From positions 1 to 27,136 of the forward strand of contig CADCQX010000150.1 of the NCBI GenBank assembly GCA_902803695.1: a stretch of DNA of 27,136 bases, written 5' to 3'. Made by a program: the position numbers and the translations under genes. This document shows, piece after piece, positions 21,178-27,136 of this stretch; within the stretch, counting starts at the first letter, position 1, and every line of letters begins with the position of its first letter. This DNA comes from Oscillospiraceae bacterium. GTDB lineage: Bacteria > Bacillota > Clostridia > Saccharofermentanales > Saccharofermentanaceae. The notes beneath the pieces were generated by a model. It saw only the letters and a program-made list of their open reading frames with translations, was not told the DNA's origin and made no database searches.

Positions 21178-22428
21178 TCAAAGCCAATTCAGACGATTTT
21201 CGAAGGCGACTTTCATGTCGCCTTTTTCTATGAAGCCGATCTCATAACAATCGTAGGATTTCTTAATGTGATCCATGACCATCTTCTTGTTCTTCTGCGA
21301 AGTCGAAACGATAAATCCGACACCGCAGTTGAATGTTCTGAGCATCTCTTCATCACTTATATTACCGTTGCTCCTTATATACTTGAAGATGTTCAAGAGT
21401 TTGATCTTGGATAGGTCGATCTTTGCACTTAATCCATCTGGGATCACTCTTTTTAAATTGCCTTCTATACCACCGCCGGTGATATGTGCCATGCCGTGGA
21501 TCAGGTCTTTGCCGAACAGATCTCTTACCGCCTTATAGTAAGGAGTATGAGGTTTCATTATCTGCTCGATAAAAGTCATGCCGTCTATCTTGTCGAGTTT
21601 GATCTGCGGCTTCTTGTCCATAAGAAGTCTAACAAGAGAATATCCGTTCGTGTGAAGTCCGTTTGATGCAACTGCCAGAACCGCATCTCCGTCTTCGATT
21701 GCCGAGCCGTCAATCACCTTGGATCTTTCAACGATTCCCGCGATGCTGGATGTGAGAACATAAACACCTGCATCAACTACCAAAGGTTGGATAGAAGTCT
21801 CTCCTCCGACAAGAGAACACTCATTTTCTTTACATGCATCTGACACTCCTTTTACAAGTGTCTTGATGGTATCCTTCTCTGCATTACCACACACGATAGT
21901 ATCCAATACTGCAAGAGGTTTTGCTCCCATAACGATGACATCGTTGACCAAGTGGTTGATCATATCATGGCAAATGGATTCTGTATAACCATATTCCAAA
22001 GCAAGCTTCTGCTTGGATCCCGGTTCCTCTGATTTAAGTACCAGTACGGGGTCTTTTATCTCAGGGAAATTGATGTCATATAAGGAGGCAAAAGGTCCAA
22101 GGCCGTTTAATACACGCTTGTCCTTTGTCTCCAGACTTTTTGCCATCTCTGTCTTTATCGTATCCGTGTAGGCAATGTCGATTCCTGCTTTGCTGTAAGA
22201 AAGTCCGTCAGCCTGCTTCTCGCTTCCCTGAAGGATCTCATCGACAGTAACATCAAGTATGGTAGAAAGATCTTTCAGTATCTCAATGTTCGGATAAGCA
22301 GCTCCATTCTCCCATTTGGAGATAGCCTGAAAAGACACATTCAATCTCTCCGCCAATTGTTGTTGGGTCATACCGAGGGCCTTGCGTTTTCCCATGATAA
22401 AATGTCCGACTTTCATACTGTCAAGCAT
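21178..22428 (-). CDS. Xre-type HTH domain fused to PurM-like (AIR synthase) domain
   Basis: 416 residues from the ATG at 22428 (MLDSMKVGHFIMGKRKALGM), chosen because GGAGG lies nine bases upstream and a promoter lies at 22543; the longer frame to 22536 would start at the transcript's own beginning. Residues about 9-65 are a Cro/CI helix-turn-helix (TQQQLAERLNVSFQAISKWE). From about 78 the chain follows phosphoribosylformylglycinamidine cyclo-ligase: GLSYSKAGIDI, GYTESICHDMINHLVNDVIV, LVGGETSIQP, ASNGLHTNGYSLVR and HITGGGIEGNLKRVIP. PurM makes AIR from FGAM and ATP. The usual GGETAEMP reads GGETSIQP. It is not near other purine genes. It may be a purine-responsive regulator, a bifunctional enzyme or a repurposed PurM fold; I cannot decide. 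Confidence 0.88.
   Translation of the reverse strand: MLDSMKVGHFIMGKRKALGMTQQQLAERLNVSFQAISKWENGAAYPNIEILKDLSTILDVTVDEILQGSEKQADGLSYSKAGIDIAYTDTIKTEMAKSLETKDKRVLNGLGPFASLYDINFPEIKDPVLVLKSEEPGSKQKLALEYGYTESICHDMINHLVNDVIVMGAKPLAVLDTIVCGNAEKDTIKTLVKGVSDACKENECSLVGGETSIQPLVVDAGVYVLTSSIAGIVERSKVIDGSAIEDGDAVLAVASNGLHTNGYSLVRLLMDKKPQIKLDKIDGMTFIEQIMKPHTPYYKAVRDLFGKDLIHGMAHITGGGIEGNLKRVIPDGLSAKIDLSKIKLLNIFKYIRSNGNISDEEMLRTFNCGVGFIVSTSQKNKKMVMDHIKKSYDCYEIGFIEKGDMKVAFENRLNWL
21203..21227 (+). terminator. Terminator of the Nudix gene inside the convergent HTH/PurM coding end
   Basis: AAGGCGAC, loop TTTCAT, GTCGCCTT, then a T-run, 28 bases after the Nudix stop. The same bases encode the C-terminal KGDMKVAFEN part of the HTH/PurM protein on the other strand. 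Confidence 0.85.
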
Positions 22429-22542
22429 CTCACGAAACCTCCGTTTTTCTTTTATGTTATCCCCCGGTTCAGATAAAGAGCAATAACTCATTAATCGAAT
22501 TGAATCAGTAAATTCAACCAATGGTTGATACCTCATAACTGC

Positions 22543-22548
22543 ATTGTA
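22543..22548 (-). promoter_or_regulatory. Extended -10 of the HTH/PurM gene next to array 3
   Basis: TACAAT preceded by TGA on the minus strand. The first repeat core of array 3 (22558-22569) begins ten bases upstream of it, occupying the spacer/-35 area. The leader to the ATG is about 108 bases and contains CAACCAATGGTTG at 22515-22527, a possible further degenerate core or operator. Confidence 0.55.
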
Positions 22549-22557
22549 TCACTCTTT

Positions 22558-22822
22558 CCAACCTTAAGTCTTTTTCTTCAAATCAACATATTATTTTTCC
22601 GACCTTTTGTTTACTATTTAGTTTTCTGTTTTTGTTTTTCCCACCTTAAGAAATAAAAAATAGATCTTTATTCTTTTCATAAAAAACCAAAGGTTGGAAT
22701 AACATGGAAACTACTCTCTTTCATGTAGTCAAAACCAGCTGGATCCGTGTTTTTCATCGCATGTAATAATCCTTAGGTTGGAAAGGGAAAAAACGGATTT
22801 TTCAAATGTCTCTTATGGTTGG
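22558..22822. repeat. Array 3 of 41-42 bp phased degenerate repeats, dyad layout
   Basis: Three rightward cores (22558-22569 CCAACCTTAAGT, 22599-22610 CCGACCTTTTGT, 22640-22651 CCCACCTTAAGA) face three leftward cores (22687-22697 CCAAAGGTTGG, 22771-22781 CCTTAGGTTGG, 22812-22822 CTTATGGTTGG). Centre spacings are 41, 41, 42, 84 and 41 bp. The 84 bp step skips one slot, near 22731. It fills most of the 512 bases between the HTH/PurM start and the gene at 22941; apart from the two promoters I see no gene there. Confidence 0.85.
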
Positions 22823-22863
22823 AAAGAATCCTGTTTAAGCGCGTTTTCAATATGCCTTCGTAT

Positions 22864-22879
22864 CAATTGTCGACAATTG
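22864..22879. promoter_or_regulatory. 16-bp perfect palindrome, candidate operator of the 22941 gene
   Basis: CAATTGTCGACAATTG, followed six bases later by a second half copy, AATTGTCGAT (22885-22894). An AT-rich TTATATA at 22894-22900 is the likely -10, so the palindrome would cover the -35. Suited to a dimeric repressor; the gene's own N-terminal ribbon-helix-helix-like segment is one candidate. Confidence 0.55.
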
Positions 22880-22940
22880 CGTAAAATTGTCGATTATATA
22901 AAAACTTAAACCTGTTAGTATCAGAGAAAAGGAGATTCCA

Positions 22941-23984
22941 ATGGTTACTATCAGCATTAAACTTTCAGCAAAAGAAATATGTGCACCTCTCACGGTAAAC
23001 AGACTTATAAAAGCTGTACGGAAAGACCACAAAGCACAAGATCTGTTCTGGCCAAGACTTGTAAAAGACAGGAGCATAAACTTTGGCAGAAAAGTCGGTG
23101 TAAAGGTCGATCAGGAGAATGTTGATTACCTTAGGGAACTTAAAAAGGAGATCCGGAGTAAGTACGATATTTTTGTTCCCTACTCTATGCTGATATGTGT
23201 CCTGTTTCAGATCTATAAAAATCCAAAAGAAAAGGTATGCATGAGCCTGAATGTAAAGGGCTATAAAGCAACGAATACAGACCTTTCAGAACGCCTTAGA
23301 GACATTGCCAGGGAAGTAAGTAAAGTTATGCCTGATATACTGTTCCTGCAAGAATTCAGGACAGGAGAAAATGATGTCTGCCTTAATGCATTGATGCACA
23401 CACTTGGTAACTATTATGAACCTGTATTTCCTTCTTCCTACAAGCAAAGCGAGGATTACAACAACTGTGTTTGTATCATGTTGAAAGGAAAGCATATTAC
23501 ACTTACCAAAGCCATGCATCTTAAGGATGATCATTCCGGATTCAAGCTCAGATATAATCTGGTTGAAACAGATGATTATATAATCCTGAATGCCTGGATA
23601 CCGCAGATATTCAGCACTCAAAATGATCGAAAGAATATAGCGGAAATGATGTGGAAAGATATCATGGATATCGCTCAATATTATTCTGACAAGGCAAAGA
23701 AATTCTTCCTGGTCGGAGACTTGAATTCATTTATAGGTGGACCGTATGAGGACAGGCTTTTGAAACTCAATGTCATACTTAGAGACACTAAGACAATAGA
23801 TGTTATGACAAGACCTACCGGTATCCAAAATATCCTGGATTATTCTTTTGTAAACAGATACGCGGATCAGACCGATCACATCAGAACAACTATCTACTCG
23901 CCTTCGATAAAAAACATGGATCTGTCAGATCATGATGCACTGGTTACAACGATCACTGAAATGAATAAGGCCAACGTTTCCTGA
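22941..23984 (+). CDS. Endonuclease/exonuclease/phosphatase-fold protein with RHH-like N-terminal domain
   Basis: 347 residues. From about 97 on it shows the EEP (DNase I/exonuclease III/inositol phosphatase) fold: MSLNVKGYK (Asn104), DILFLQEF (metal Glu138), FFLVGDLNSF (Asp260, Asn262), LDYSFV (Asp300) and DLSDHDALV (Asp330, His331). All main catalytic positions appear present. Residues about 50-93 (GVKVDQENVDYLRELKKEI, then FVPYSMLICVLFQIYK) look like a ribbon-helix-helix unit, but this is a pattern guess. Substrate could be DNA, RNA, a phospholipid or a phosphoester. ATG at 22941 with AAGGAGA six bases upstream. No signal peptide. The gene is alone behind a palindromic promoter. Confidence 0.8.
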   Translation: MVTISIKLSAKEICAPLTVNRLIKAVRKDHKAQDLFWPRLVKDRSINFGRKVGVKVDQENVDYLRELKKEIRSKYDIFVPYSMLICVLFQIYKNPKEKVCMSLNVKGYKATNTDLSERLRDIAREVSKVMPDILFLQEFRTGENDVCLNALMHTLGNYYEPVFPSSYKQSEDYNNCVCIMLKGKHITLTKAMHLKDDHSGFKLRYNLVETDDYIILNAWIPQIFSTQNDRKNIAEMMWKDIMDIAQYYSDKAKKFFLVGDLNSFIGGPYEDRLLKLNVILRDTKTIDVMTRPTGIQNILDYSFVNRYADQTDHIRTTIYSPSIKNMDLSDHDALVTTITEMNKANVS

Positions 23985-23986
23985 GT

Positions 23987-24352
23987 TCAGATCTTATGCT
24001 CTTTGTATAGCTCAGGATAGCCTTCTTTAAGTGCGCCGTTGAACTGGATCTTGATGATGCCGCAGATACATAAATACACCAGGAAATATATGATCGCCAC
24101 AATGGCAATATAGCCGATGATCCACTGAAGCAAAGCATCCTGCATACTTGGATTTTTGATCAAGACGTAAGCCAGATTTCCGCCAAGTATAACAGCGACG
24201 GCAGCCATGACAATTGAAAGCACCTTAAAGTTTTTCTTGTTTTCAGACTTTAATTTCTGGCTGACATCGATCACATTTTTCTCCGGAACCTTCGCCATTC
24301 GAATAGACTCCTGAAGATTTGTGTTCATTGTTTTAAAGTGGATTACAGCCAT
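23987..24352 (-). CDS. Small two-TM membrane protein, unknown
   Basis: 121 residues. The N-terminal 40 are charged and cytoplasmic-looking. Hydrophobic helices lie at about 43-64 and 75-98, followed by a short polar C-terminus. No motif recognised. ATG at 24352 with GGGAGA about nine bases upstream. A TACAAT preceded by TGT at 24390-24395 may be its own promoter. Its stop is two bases from the stop of the convergent EEP gene, so the transcripts must collide or overlap. Confidence 0.72.
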   Translation of the reverse strand: MAVIHFKTMNTNLQESIRMAKVPEKNVIDVSQKLKSENKKNFKVLSIVMAAVAVILGGNLAYVLIKNPSMQDALLQWIIGYIAIVAIIYFLVYLCICGIIKIQFNGALKEGYPELYKEHKI

Positions 24353-24389
24353 GATATTATCTCCCGAAAAATGATTTTAACGTGCAGGT

Positions 24390-24395
24390 ATTGTA
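24390..24395 (-). promoter_or_regulatory. Candidate extended -10 of the small membrane protein gene
   Basis: TGTTACAAT on the minus strand in the 49-base gap after the GNAT stop, about 40 bases before the ATG at 24352. The -35 would lie inside the GNAT gene and is not clear. Confidence 0.45.
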
Positions 24396-24401
24396 ACACA
24401 T

Positions 24402-25502
24402 TCAGTCGACAAAGCCGTGTTTGTCCCACTTCAAAAAAGTCTTATACCCGAGCTTCTCGTACCACTTGTCGACATATGTGTAGAAAATGTAACTGTAGTC
24501 ATAAAACTCGTCGCGAAGGATCTTGGTTACGTGACTGATCATGGTAAGTCCGAGCCCGCGGTCACGGTATTCAGGAACTGTGCCGACGCATCCCGGGCCT
24601 GCGATCTTCCAGGTCATGCCGTTAACTTCATGTGTACCGAAATCATCGATGATGCAAAAGCATGCTATCTTTCCGTCTTCGATACCACAGTAAAATCTCA
24701 TGTCTTCCGTAAAGTTCTTGACCCAGTTCGGATTGACTTTTGCCACCGCTTCATGGAGCACATCCAGAGGACCGTCGTAGAAGCCGAAGGTTATATCGGG
24801 AAGGTCTTTTACATACTTCGATGAATCGAATTCCTGAAGTCGCAGGAACATCTCGGACGCAACTTTTCCTTCTTCCGTATTTCGCACATATTCCCTCTCG
24901 AAAAAGTTCGGGTGCACCTCCATGAACAGATCTTCATACTGCTTTCTCGTCACAAGATCACTTCTTATGACGGAGTAGTATGCGGTGTCATGAAGCCCTT
25001 GGGAATTCACTTTTGACTCACGGATAACTCCTTCAAAATGCATGCCTGCTTTCTGCATAACGCGACCGGATTTCTCGTTTCTGGTGTCATGTGTCGCGGT
25101 GATCTGGTTAAGGTCTTTTTCACCGTCAAAAAGATAGGTGATGACTGCCCTCAAAGCTTCCGGCATGATGCCCTTTCCCCAGTGCTTTCGGCTGAGGCAG
25201 TAACCGATCTCGAAGGAGCGGATATTCTCGTTTTTGCTGACGACTGCGATGTTGCCGATAACGTGGTCATCGCCCTTCAAAGTGATGCCCCAATTGTAGG
25301 TTCCGCCGTCGTCGTAATAGGAGACCCATTCGGTAAGAAGCTGCCTTGTGAAACCGACGCTCTCGTGGGTCGGCCAAGGCATGAACTTCGTGACATTTTC
25401 ATCGGAAGTCCAGTTGTTATACATGTCCTCGGCGTCTTCGGTTTTGTATCTTCGGAGAACGAGTCTGTCGGTCGTGATCGTTCGTGTTCCAATCGTGTTC
25501 AT
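24402..25502 (-). CDS. Tandem GNAT N-acetyltransferase
   Basis: 366 residues holding two acetyltransferase domains. The first (about 8-175) is RimJ/RimL-like: RTITTDRLVLRRYKTEDAED, EIGYCLSRKHWGKGIMPEAL (acetyl-CoA loop) and SGRVMQKAGMHFEGVIRES. The second (about 225-366) is a general GNAT with GTVPEYRDRGLGLTMISHV and a late FYTYVDKWYEKLGYKTF. The family moves acetyl from acetyl-CoA to amines: protein N-termini, antibiotics, polyamines or amino acids. The substrate cannot be told. The start is one base after the stop of the ProC-like gene (TGA-T-ATG), so it is coupled to that gene in one operon. Confidence 0.88.
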   Translation of the reverse strand: MNTIGTRTITTDRLVLRRYKTEDAEDMYNNWTSDENVTKFMPWPTHESVGFTRQLLTEWVSYYDDGGTYNWGITLKGDDHVIGNIAVVSKNENIRSFEIGYCLSRKHWGKGIMPEALRAVITYLFDGEKDLNQITATHDTRNEKSGRVMQKAGMHFEGVIRESKVNSQGLHDTAYYSVIRSDLVTRKQYEDLFMEVHPNFFEREYVRNTEEGKVASEMFLRLQEFDSSKYVKDLPDITFGFYDGPLDVLHEAVAKVNPNWVKNFTEDMRFYCGIEDGKIACFCIIDDFGTHEVNGMTWKIAGPGCVGTVPEYRDRGLGLTMISHVTKILRDEFYDYSYIFYTYVDKWYEKLGYKTFLKWDKHGFVD

Positions 25503-25503
25503 A

Positions 25504-26307
25504 TCAGAAATTATCCTTTGCTCGTTGGGATGTCAGGCATCTTTTCTCAAGTGTCTTTTCGAAAAGGAGATCAGCCGTCTGCGGGAAACCCTCGTATACT
25601 ACTTTTGTGCCCTCTTCCGTAATGCCGCCTTTGGTCGCGACTCTGCCTACGACCTGCTCAAAACTCAGACCTTTCTGGAGCATGAGGTCTCCTGTTGCGC
25701 TCATCGTTCTTAAGACCATCTGCACGATCTGATCTTTGGGGATCGACGTGTGGCCCTCAGCGGAATTGCAGATGACATCAAAGATCGATGCGATGAAGCC
25801 CGGCATGCAGCTTACGAGTTCGGAACCCATACCCATCTCTTCTTCAGGAAGTTCGATCACGTCGCCGGCGTTTTTAAGAAGCGCGGTAAGAGCATCCTTA
25901 TCTGCCTGCCCGACTTTGGAATCGTAGCAGACCAGGGTCTGTGATCTTTTGATCTCAGCGGTGAGGCTCGGGATCACTTTGGCGGTTTTATGATCGAGGA
26001 TCTTGTGGATCATCTCGAAGGTGATGCTGCCGTTTAAGGACACGACAAGCGCATCGTTTTTGACATGGTCCTTGATCTGCTCCAAAACCGTCTTCAGATC
26101 GACGGGGCGCACGCAGATGAACGTGATGTCACACACAGATGCCAAAGCGCAGCTGTCGGCGATCTGAGCGATCTCAGACGCATCCTTAAGTTTTTCTGTT
26201 GTTCTGTTGGAGACATAAAGATCATCTTTGCTGATCTTGCCTTCCTTAGCAAAATTCCACAGCAGCATCTTGCCCATGCTGCCGTAACCGATTATTCCTA
26301 CTTTCAT
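25504..26307 (-). CDS. proC: Pyrroline-5-carboxylate reductase family protein (ProC-like)
   Basis: 267 residues, the usual ProC length. The N-terminal Rossmann NADP loop is MKVGIIGYGSMGKMLL; then VSNRTTEKL, DITFICVRPVDLKTVL and SLNGSITFEMI. The C-terminal helical dimer domain has MPGFIASIFDVI and GRVATKGGITEEGTKVV, the counterpart of the family's VxSPGGTTxxGL string, here with TKGGITEEGT. ProC reduces pyrroline-5-carboxylate to proline. The C-terminal motif deviates from textbook ProC, so a related reductase is possible. AGGAG precedes the ATG. It lies 13 bases after the nucleosidase gene and one base before the GNAT gene. Confidence 0.8.
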   Translation of the reverse strand: MKVGIIGYGSMGKMLLWNFAKEGKISKDDLYVSNRTTEKLKDASEIAQIADSCALASVCDITFICVRPVDLKTVLEQIKDHVKNDALVVSLNGSITFEMIHKILDHKTAKVIPSLTAEIKRSQTLVCYDSKVGQADKDALTALLKNAGDVIELPEEEMGMGSELVSCMPGFIASIFDVICNSAEGHTSIPKDQIVQMVLRTMSATGDLMLQKGLSFEQVVGRVATKGGITEEGTKVVYEGFPQTADLLFEKTLEKRCLTSQRAKDNF

Positions 26308-26320
26308 GTTTTCTCCTGCC

Positions 26321-27007
26321 TTACCTTAGCTCTTCGAAAAGAGCTTTTGTTATATCTCTTCCGATGTATGTCGCCTCTTCAAGGTTGCCGTTGTAGTTGT
26401 CGTCGCCGCTATATTCCTCGGTATCCGTGATAGTCCTGATGGCGAGGAACGGAACCTTGTTAACATAGCATACGTGAGCGATGGCAGCTGTCTCCATGTC
26501 AACGGAAAGAGGGCTGAACTTTTCCATGATCTCTTTTCTGCCTTCATCGATAATGAACTTCTCGCTGGTTGCGATCTTGCCGAAGTGGATCTTATACTTG
26601 GACGAGATCTTCTGAGCGGCTTTTCGAGCGGCCAAAAGAAGCTCAGGGTCAGATTTGAACCAGTCTGATCCCATCCACGGATGGTAGCCCGTGAGAACGC
26701 GCTCCTGGATATCGCAGTAGATGCACTCCTCGGCGATGACCGTATCGAGGATGCGGACAACGGGATCCATTCCGCCGCCGGCACCGACGTTGATGATCCT
26801 GTCGACGTCATAAAGGTCGATCACAAGCTGAGTCGCCAGCGCGGCGTTGCTTCGGCAAGCCCCGCAAAAAAGCGCGACAGTGTCGATGCCCCAGAGAGTG
26901 CCTTCGTGGATCTTGAGCATCGCCTTGTCGGTGGTGGCCGTGACCGTCATCTCCTTGAGGATCGGGTCGACTTCGTCTATGTCTGCACAAATGATTCCAA
27001 TTTTCAT
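26321..27007 (-). CDS. mtnN: 5'-methylthioadenosine/S-adenosylhomocysteine nucleosidase family protein
   Basis: 228 residues from the ATG at 27007 (MKIGIICADIDEVDPILKEM), with AGAGGAAAG upstream; the longer frame to 27076 runs through the upstream terminator. The chain follows MTA/SAH nucleosidase: catalytic Glu12 position kept (IDEVDP), INVGAGGGMDP, the ATSEKFI segment in place of ATGDQFI, SVDMETAAIAHVCY as the purine/ribose-binding loop and AIRTITDT with the catalytic Asp. The enzyme splits adenine from methylthioadenosine and S-adenosylhomocysteine, recycling SAM products. VEMEGAA reads VDMETAA and SGD reads SEK, so substrate range may differ. It is first in an operon with the ProC-like and GNAT genes, behind a TGTTATAAT promoter. 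Confidence 0.87.
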   Translation of the reverse strand: MKIGIICADIDEVDPILKEMTVTATTDKAMLKIHEGTLWGIDTVALFCGACRSNAALATQLVIDLYDVDRIINVGAGGGMDPVVRILDTVIAEECIYCDIQERVLTGYHPWMGSDWFKSDPELLLAARKAAQKISSKYKIHFGKIATSEKFIIDEGRKEIMEKFSPLSVDMETAAIAHVCYVNKVPFLAIRTITDTEEYSGDDNYNGNLEEATYIGRDITKALFEELR

Positions 27008-27043
27008 ATTATCTTTCCTCTTTCTCGAAAATCCGATGTCAGT

Positions 27044-27049
27044 ATTATA
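27044..27049 (-). promoter_or_regulatory. Extended -10 promoter of the nucleosidase operon
   Basis: TGTTATAAT on the minus strand, about 37 bases upstream of the ATG at 27007. Its 5' side is the U-tract of the preceding terminator, so terminator and promoter are fused back to back. Confidence 0.6.
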
Positions 27050-27051
27050 AC

Positions 27052-27084
27052 AAAAATGAGCGTCCGCCAAAGGCAAACGCTCAT
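27052..27084 (-). terminator. Intrinsic terminator of the gene entering from the right
   Basis: On the minus strand ATGAGCGTTTGCC, loop TTT, GGCGGACGCTCAT, then TTTTTG: an 8-bp outer stem and 3-bp inner stem with a small internal mismatch. It starts four bases after the stop at 27089. Confidence 0.88.
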
Positions 27085-27088
27085 CATA

Positions 27089-27136
27089 TCACTTTGATGT
27101 ATGCACGTGGAACTCGTAGCCCTGGACAGAGTCCGA
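27089..27136 (-). CDS. C-terminal 15 codons of an unknown protein (5' part off the window)
   Basis: The minus-strand frame from the window edge reads SDSVQGYEFHVHTSK and stops at TGA (27091-27089), directly before a strong terminator on the same strand. The position of the terminator supports this frame. Too short to name a family. Confidence 0.55.
   Translation of the reverse strand, partial: SDSVQGYEFHVHTSK

Noticed and set aside
21778..21792. CCAAAGGTTGG inside the HTH/PurM coding region, identical to a core of array 3
   Set aside because: A single copy in coding sequence with no partners at 41-42 bp; chance match.
27008..27088. SAM or other riboswitch ahead of the nucleosidase gene
   Set aside because: The leader after the -10 is only about 35 bases, too short for a known SAM riboswitch; the upstream hairpin is a simple terminator.

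Overview
The window looks like a chromosomal segment of a Gram-positive Clostridia member, plausibly Lachnospiraceae or a relative. The grounds are moderate GC, lipobox lipoproteins, a teichoic-acid type glycerophosphotransferase, YesM/YesN-type two-component control of sugar uptake, AGGAGG-like ribosome sites and many TGnTAtAAT extended -10 promoters. Species cannot be fixed from this alone. I see no rRNA, tRNA, CRISPR array, phage gene, transposase or integrase.

Layout, left to right. (1) 1-749: a minus-strand zinc-ribbon membrane protein cut by the window edge. (2) 750-1404: a long non-coding array of 41-42 bp phased repeats. (3) 1456-3918: a T/E-rich lipoprotein, a maltose-acetyltransferase-like hexapeptide enzyme and an unknown two-TM protein. 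(4) 4013-10781: a three-gene envelope block made of a CDP-glycerol glycerophosphotransferase homologue, a YidC-like/sulfatase-superfamily fusion, and a nucleotidyltransferase/aminotransferase-fold/methyltransferase triple fusion. Together they suggest synthesis, lipid-side handling and phospho-amino-alcohol decoration of an anionic surface glycan. (5) 10895-19736: a galactofuranose/galactose-type ABC uptake system (YtfQ, YtfR, YtfT, YjfF homologues) with two different binding lipoproteins, preceded by a YesN-type regulator and YesM-type kinase. (6) 19737-20172: a second repeat array in a divergent promoter region. (7) 20173-22428: a tandem Nudix protein, convergent with an Xre-HTH/PurM fusion. 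(8) 22429-22940: a third repeat array, then 22941-23984, a protein with a ribbon-helix-helix-like segment and an endonuclease/exonuclease/phosphatase fold. (9) 23987-27007: a small membrane protein, tandem GNAT, ProC-like reductase and MTA/SAH nucleosidase, then a terminator and the last 15 codons of another minus-strand gene.

The most unusual feature is the set of three intergenic arrays. Degenerate cores related to CCAACCTTAAGT, or its complement, recur with centres 40-42 bp (or 84 bp, one slot skipped) apart, about four helical turns, whichever way each core points. Arrays 1 and 2 are homologous copies in opposite orientation, about 18.6 kb apart, differing by what looks like gain or loss of four whole units. 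Array 3 is laid out as a dyad and starts inside a promoter. I know of no named element that matches. The protein fusions (YidC/sulfatase, NTase/aminotransferase/methyltransferase with the PLP lysine position occupied by serine, HTH/PurM, RHH-like/EEP) are the other points to follow.
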